Positions 6,215-9,064 of a stretch of 9,064 bases of DNA are shown piece after piece. The notes below the pieces were generated by a model. That model made no database searches. It was not told the DNA's origin and saw only the letters and a program-made list of their open reading frames with translations. A program made the translations under genes and the position numbers. The stretch is from JBNKVT01 sp050299335 (GTDB taxonomy: Bacteria > Pseudomonadota > Alphaproteobacteria > Rhodobacterales > Rhodobacteraceae), in assembly GCA_050299335.1 (NCBI GenBank), contig JBNKVT010000037.1, positions 1-9,064 of the forward strand, in the 5' to 3' direction. The stretch's first letter is position 1, and the number at the start of each line of letters is the position of its first letter.

Positions 6215-7425
6215 CCGAAATCGTCATCGGAAGCCTGCTGCTGATCGGCCTTGTTCTGGTCCTCACCATCGGTCTGCTGACCGCGCGCCGGGCGCTGATC
6301 CCGCAAGGCGCGGTCAGCGTCAGCGTCAATGATGCGAAGACCATTGAAGCCGCGCGGGGCGACACGCTGCTGGCGGTGCTGCACGGTGCCGATATCGCCA
6401 TCCCTGCGGCCTGTGGTGGCAAGGGCACTTGCGGGCTTTGCCGTGTGACGGTGGCGGGCGAGGGCGGCGGCGCGCCTGTGGCGACCGAGCGCGGCATCCT
6501 CAGCCCGCGCGAGCGCAAGGACCATGTCCGGCTCGCCTGTCAGGTTTCGCTCCGCGGTCCGGTTTCAGTGACGGTGCCCGCCGAAACCCTTGATGCCGAG
6601 GATTTCGAGTGCCGGGTCCTGTCGAACCGCATGCTCGCCCCGCTGATCCGCGAACTGGTCCTGGAGGTCCCCGAGGGCCATGAAATCGCCTTCCACGCTG
6701 GTGGGTTCATGCAGTTGCGGGCACCGGCCTACGGCCTGGACTTCTCGCGTCTCGACATCCCCGAACCCTTCGCCGAGGCATGGGAAATCGCCGGATGGAC
6801 CGGCCTCAGGGTCGCCTCCGACAAGCCCGTCACCCGCGCCTATTCCATCGCCAACCGGCCCGAGGACAAGGGCAAGCTGGTCTTCAACATCCGTCTCGCC
6901 GTCCCGCCCGCCGGGCAGGAACAGGAGGTGCCGCCGGGGCTGGTCTCCTCCTATCTCTTCGCGCTGGCTCCGGGCGAGACCGTGGCCGCCGCAGGTCCTT
7001 TCGGCGAGTTCCATGCCCAGCCCACCGGCCGCGAGATGGTCTTCATCGGCGGCGGCGTCGGGATGGCGCCGCTCAGGGCGATGATCCATGAACAGATCGT
7101 CAGCGGACGGCGGATGCGGTATTTCTACGGGGCGCGGACCCGGGCGGATCTGTTCTATGTCGGGGAATTCGAAGCTCTGGCGGCGGAAAATGCCGATTTC
7201 TCCTGGACCCCGGCACTGTCCGACCCGGCCCCGGGCGACCGCTGGACCGGCGAGACCGGTTTCATCCACGAGACGGTGCAGCGGGAGATGGCCAAACATC
7301 CAGCGCCTGACGAGTGCGAATACTATCTCTGCGGCCCGCCGGTGATGATCTCGGCGGTGATCGCCACCCTGACCCGGCTCGGCGTCGAGCGCGGGTCGAT
7401 CTTCAACGACGATTTCGGGACCTGA
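6211..7425 (+). CDS. nqrF: Na+-NQR subunit F, NADH:acceptor oxidoreductase
   Basis: NqrF oxidises NADH and starts electron flow through FAD and a 2Fe-2S centre. The 404-residue product (family about 407) begins with one membrane helix (3-24). A ferredoxin-like domain follows, with cysteines 68, 74, 77 (ACGGKGTCGLC) and 110 (RLACQV). The FAD-binding motif RAYSIAN is at 209-215. The NAD-binding stretch FIGGGVGMAPLRAMI begins at 278, YYLCGPPVM at 371, and the C-terminus NDDFGT matches the family. ATG at 6211 is preferred because the open frame upstream (from 5566) is a shadow of nqrE and adds a low-complexity Arg-rich sequence. The subunit looks complete, so NADH is the expected cytoplasmic substrate. 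ApbE starts three bases after the stop. Confidence 0.96.
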   Translation: MTEIVIGSLLLIGLVLVLTIGLLTARRALIPQGAVSVSVNDAKTIEAARGDTLLAVLHGADIAIPAACGGKGTCGLCRVTVAGEGGGAPVATERGILSPRERKDHVRLACQVSLRGPVSVTVPAETLDAEDFECRVLSNRMLAPLIRELVLEVPEGHEIAFHAGGFMQLRAPAYGLDFSRLDIPEPFAEAWEIAGWTGLRVASDKPVTRAYSIANRPEDKGKLVFNIRLAVPPAGQEQEVPPGLVSSYLFALAPGETVAAAGPFGEFHAQPTGREMVFIGGGVGMAPLRAMIHEQIVSGRRMRYFYGARTRADLFYVGEFEALAAENADFSWTPALSDPAPGDRWTGETGFIHETVQREMAKHPAPDECEYYLCGPPVMISAVIATLTRLGVERGSIFNDDFGT

Positions 7426-7428
7426 CCC

Positions 7429-8406
7429 ATGCCCAGAACCTGCCTCACCCGCCGCCAGTTCACCGCCCTCACCGGTGCTGCCCTGGCCCTGCCCGCGCCC
7501 GCCAGAGCAGCCGAGCCGGTCACCCGCCTTTCCGGCGCGGCCTTCGGGACCGGCTGGCGCGTCAGCCTGCCCACCGATGCCCCCGCCCGCGATCTTCTGC
7601 CGGGGATCGAAGCGGTGCTTGCCGAGGTGGACCGGCAAATGTCGCCCTGGCGCCGGGACAGCGATATCTCGCGGTTCAATGCCGCGCGGGCCGGTGCCCA
7701 TGTGCTGCCGTCCGAGACCCTGCATGTCACCCGCGCCGCCCTCGATATTGCGGCAGCAAGCAACGGTGCCTTCGATCCGACGGTCGGACCGCTGGTTGCC
7801 CGCTGGGGGTTTGGACCCATCGAAGGCGACAGCCGGTCGGACTGGCGGGCGCTGGCGGTCTCGGGGGGGACACTCGCCAAGGCAACGGACGGCACGACCG
7901 TCGATCTCTGCGGCATCGCCAAGGGGCGGGCACTGGATCTGATCGCTGATCATCTCAAGGCGGCGGGCGTCGGGGATTTCCTGATCGATATCGGCGGCGA
8001 GCTGCGCGCTTCGGGGATGAACCCGGCAGGCCGCGCCTGGCAGGCCGGGATCGAGGAGCCCGGAAGCGGAAAGGATCGGTTCGCAGGTGTCGTGGCGCTC
8101 AGAGACCGGGCCATCGCGACCTCGGGCTCCAGGTGGAACGGGGTGCGGTTCCGGGATCGCACCTGGAGCCATATCGTCGATCCCGCCGCCCGGCAGCCGG
8201 TTGCAACCGCGCTGGTCTCGGTGTCGGTGATCGCCGAGAGTGCCATGATGGCGGACGGCTGGGCGACCGCACTGATGGCAGCAGGCGAGATCCGGGGACC
8301 CGAGATGTCCCAGCGCCACGGGATCTCGGCGCTGTTTCTGGCCGGGGAAGGACCGGCGCGGCAGCGGATCGCAACAGGAGGCTTCGATGCGCATGTCCTT
8401 GGCTGA
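7429..8406 (+). CDS. apbE: FAD:protein FMN transferase ApbE
   Basis: ApbE transfers FMN from FAD to a threonine in S/T-G-A-T motifs of exported domains; in this operon the visible target is NqrC Thr235. The 325-residue product has a twin-arginine-like leader (TRRQF at 7-11, hydrophobic ALTGAALALPAP, possible cleavage after ARA at 25-27), which fits periplasmic action; a Sec route is also possible. Family landmarks are SPWRRDSDISRFN, FDPTVGPLVARWGFG with Asp116, DLCGIAKGRALD from Asp159, FLIDIGGELRASG, ATSG, SHIVDP with His248, and ADGWATALMAAG with Asp276. The ribosome site is weak, so coupling to nqrF is likely. Confidence 0.94.
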   Translation: MPRTCLTRRQFTALTGAALALPAPARAAEPVTRLSGAAFGTGWRVSLPTDAPARDLLPGIEAVLAEVDRQMSPWRRDSDISRFNAARAGAHVLPSETLHVTRAALDIAAASNGAFDPTVGPLVARWGFGPIEGDSRSDWRALAVSGGTLAKATDGTTVDLCGIAKGRALDLIADHLKAAGVGDFLIDIGGELRASGMNPAGRAWQAGIEEPGSGKDRFAGVVALRDRAIATSGSRWNGVRFRDRTWSHIVDPAARQPVATALVSVSVIAESAMMADGWATALMAAGEIRGPEMSQRHGISALFLAGEGPARQRIATGGFDAHVLG

Positions 8407-8415
8407 GGTGAACCG

Positions 8416-8586
8416 ATGGAACTGATCCTCGCGCTCTTGATCGTCCTCGCGGCCGTTGCCGGGCTGGCGATCGGGCTGATCCTGAAGGACCGGCCCCTCA
8501 GGGCGTCCTGCGGCGGTGCTGTCTGCAACGGTGCCTGCGCCACCTGCCCGCGCCGCGCAAGCAAGGAGGCGGGACCCGATGGCTGA
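8416..8586 (+). CDS. nqrM: Na+-NQR maturation protein NqrM
   Basis: This 56-residue protein has an N-terminal membrane helix (about 2-23, rich in Leu/Ala/Ile, ending GLAIGLIL) and then a Cys cluster SCGGAVCNGACATC with Cys32, 37, 41 and 44. That layout matches NqrM (DUF539), a small membrane protein required for NQR assembly, thought to supply iron to the NqrD/NqrE cysteine centre. It starts nine bases after apbE behind GAGGTGA (8405-8411) and overlaps the CBS gene by eight bases. The order nqrF-apbE-nqrM is common in nqr operons. The short basic tail after the Cys cluster (PRRASKEAGPDG) has no special features. Confidence 0.9.
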   Translation: MELILALLIVLAAVAGLAIGLILKDRPLRASCGGAVCNGACATCPRRASKEAGPDG

Positions 8587-8971
8587 AGACAGTATCGCCG
8601 CGATCATGCAGACCGACTATCTGACGCTCGCACCCGACACCCCCATCCGCGAGGCGACGGCACGGCTGACCAGGGCTCAGGCTTCGGCGGCCCCGGTCGT
8701 AGACGCATCCGGTCGCCTGGTCGGCATTCTGACCGAGAAGGACTGTTTCCGACCGGCGCTGAACGCCAGCTATTACCAGCAATGGGACGGGACGGTCGCC
8801 GGACAGATGAGCCCCGATCCGGCGACGCTTGACGCCGAAACCGACGTCGTCACGGCAGCGAACGCGTTCCTCGATCATCCCTATCGCTGCTTCCCGGTCA
8901 CAAGCAATGGCGAGCTTGTCGGAATGCTCGACCGCGCTCACCTTCTCGGGGTCTTCCTGCGTTACGGCTGA
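8579..8971 (+). CDS. Two-CBS-domain protein
   Basis: The 130-residue product consists almost wholly of two CBS domains: about residues 5-58 (MQTDYLTLAPDTPIREATAR, then APVVDASGRLVGILTEKD) and 73-128 (QMSPDPATLDAETDVVTAAN, then FPVTSNGELVGMLDRAHLL). Paired CBS domains form a module that typically binds adenine nucleotides such as AMP, ATP or NAD(H), and regulates a partner. No catalytic domain is present. AAGGAGG at 8563-8569 lies nine bases before the ATG, inside nqrM. It is the last gene of the operon. Its position suggests a sensor of energy or redox state for the NQR complex or for the convergent transporter, but no direct evidence of a partner exists. Such proteins also occur as stand-alone regulators. 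Confidence 0.88.
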   Translation: MAEDSIAAIMQTDYLTLAPDTPIREATARLTRAQASAAPVVDASGRLVGILTEKDCFRPALNASYYQQWDGTVAGQMSPDPATLDAETDVVTAANAFLDHPYRCFPVTSNGELVGMLDRAHLLGVFLRYG

Positions 8972-9064
8972 TCGCTCTCATCCCTGGCATTGCGCCGGAT
9001 CGCGGCAAGGGTGATCGGCGGGCCGATCAGTTCGAAGACCACGGTGCTGGCGATAGCCAGCGCC
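8962..9064 (-). CDS. C-terminal end of a membrane protein, possibly a cation:proton antiporter (partial)
   Basis: The reverse strand reads ALAIASTVVFELIGPPITLA, then AIRRNARDESDQP and a TAA stop at 8964-8962. A hydrophobic helix with the pattern xxVxFELIGPxxxxxAI followed by a short charged tail is reminiscent of the final helix of CPA-type (Kef/Nha-like) cation:proton antiporters. Only 33 residues are visible, so the assignment rests on one helix. The last ten bases overlap the 3' end of the CBS gene in a tail-to-tail arrangement, leaving no room for a separate terminator. An antiporter here would fit a sodium cycle with NQR, but this is inference. Confidence 0.45.
   Translation of the reverse strand, partial: ALAIASTVVFELIGPPITLAAIRRNARDESDQP

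Noticed and set aside
2100..7425. Identification of the cluster as Rnf
   Set aside because: There is no RnfB ferredoxin or RnfC. The cluster has NqrA, an NqrF with fused 2Fe-2S/FAD/NAD domains, and NqrM, which together define Nqr.
6565..8607. Minus-strand open frame of 680 codons
   Set aside because: It covers the complement of nqrF, apbE and nqrM, all with clear family motifs. The product is a Gly/Arg/Pro-rich low-complexity sequence typical of antisense frames in high-GC DNA.
1..9064. CRISPR array, tRNA or rRNA
   Set aside because: No regularly spaced repeats, cloverleaf-like sequence or ribosomal RNA sequence was seen. The only clear repeats are the two IS21 end units at 719-765.

Overview
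The window is GC-rich DNA whose codon use and gene content suggest an alphaproteobacterium, possibly of the Rhodobacterales; that placement is inferred from style and not from a marker gene. It holds a compact energy-conservation locus flanked on the left by insertion-sequence debris.

Layout. Positions 1-136 are the tail of an IS3-family element (last codons of its transposase). Positions ~137-770 are the decayed right part of an IS21-family element: a frameshifted istB remnant followed by two diverged 23-bp repeats and a terminal TGACA. The IS end lies only 23 bp from the stop codon of a minus-strand gene (794-1978) for a secreted pentaheme c-type cytochrome. A 121-bp divergent intergenic region, with a long imperfect hairpin, separates this gene from a tightly packed plus-strand operon: nqrA (GTG start at 2100), nqrB, nqrC (TTG start), nqrD, nqrE, nqrF, apbE, nqrM and a two-CBS-domain protein. 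These genes overlap or lie within 9 bp of each other. At the right edge the last residues of a minus-strand membrane protein, possibly a cation:proton antiporter, converge on and overlap the CBS gene.

How it works together. NqrA-F form the Na+-translocating NADH:quinone oxidoreductase. ApbE attaches FMN covalently to the subunits, and NqrM is the Cys-rich maturation factor for the NqrD/NqrE iron-sulfur centre. NqrF (2Fe-2S, FAD, NADH sites), NqrD/E (two membrane cysteines each) and NqrC (TGAT flavinylation motif) look intact.

The unusual part. NqrB is only 258 residues and lacks the segment that carries the covalent FMN threonine in canonical NqrB/RnfD, while keeping the flanking GRNxxHPA and DPVxS regions. 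In canonical NQR, electrons leave periplasmic NqrC-FMN for NqrB-FMN. Here that acceptor appears to be missing, and a periplasmic multiheme cytochrome is encoded divergently next door. The hypothesis is an NQR-derived complex that exchanges electrons between NAD(H) and periplasmic c-type hemes, comparable in concept to the Rnf-MmcA pairing of Methanosarcina acetivorans. This is inference; the sequence shows only the gene neighbourhood and the missing segment.
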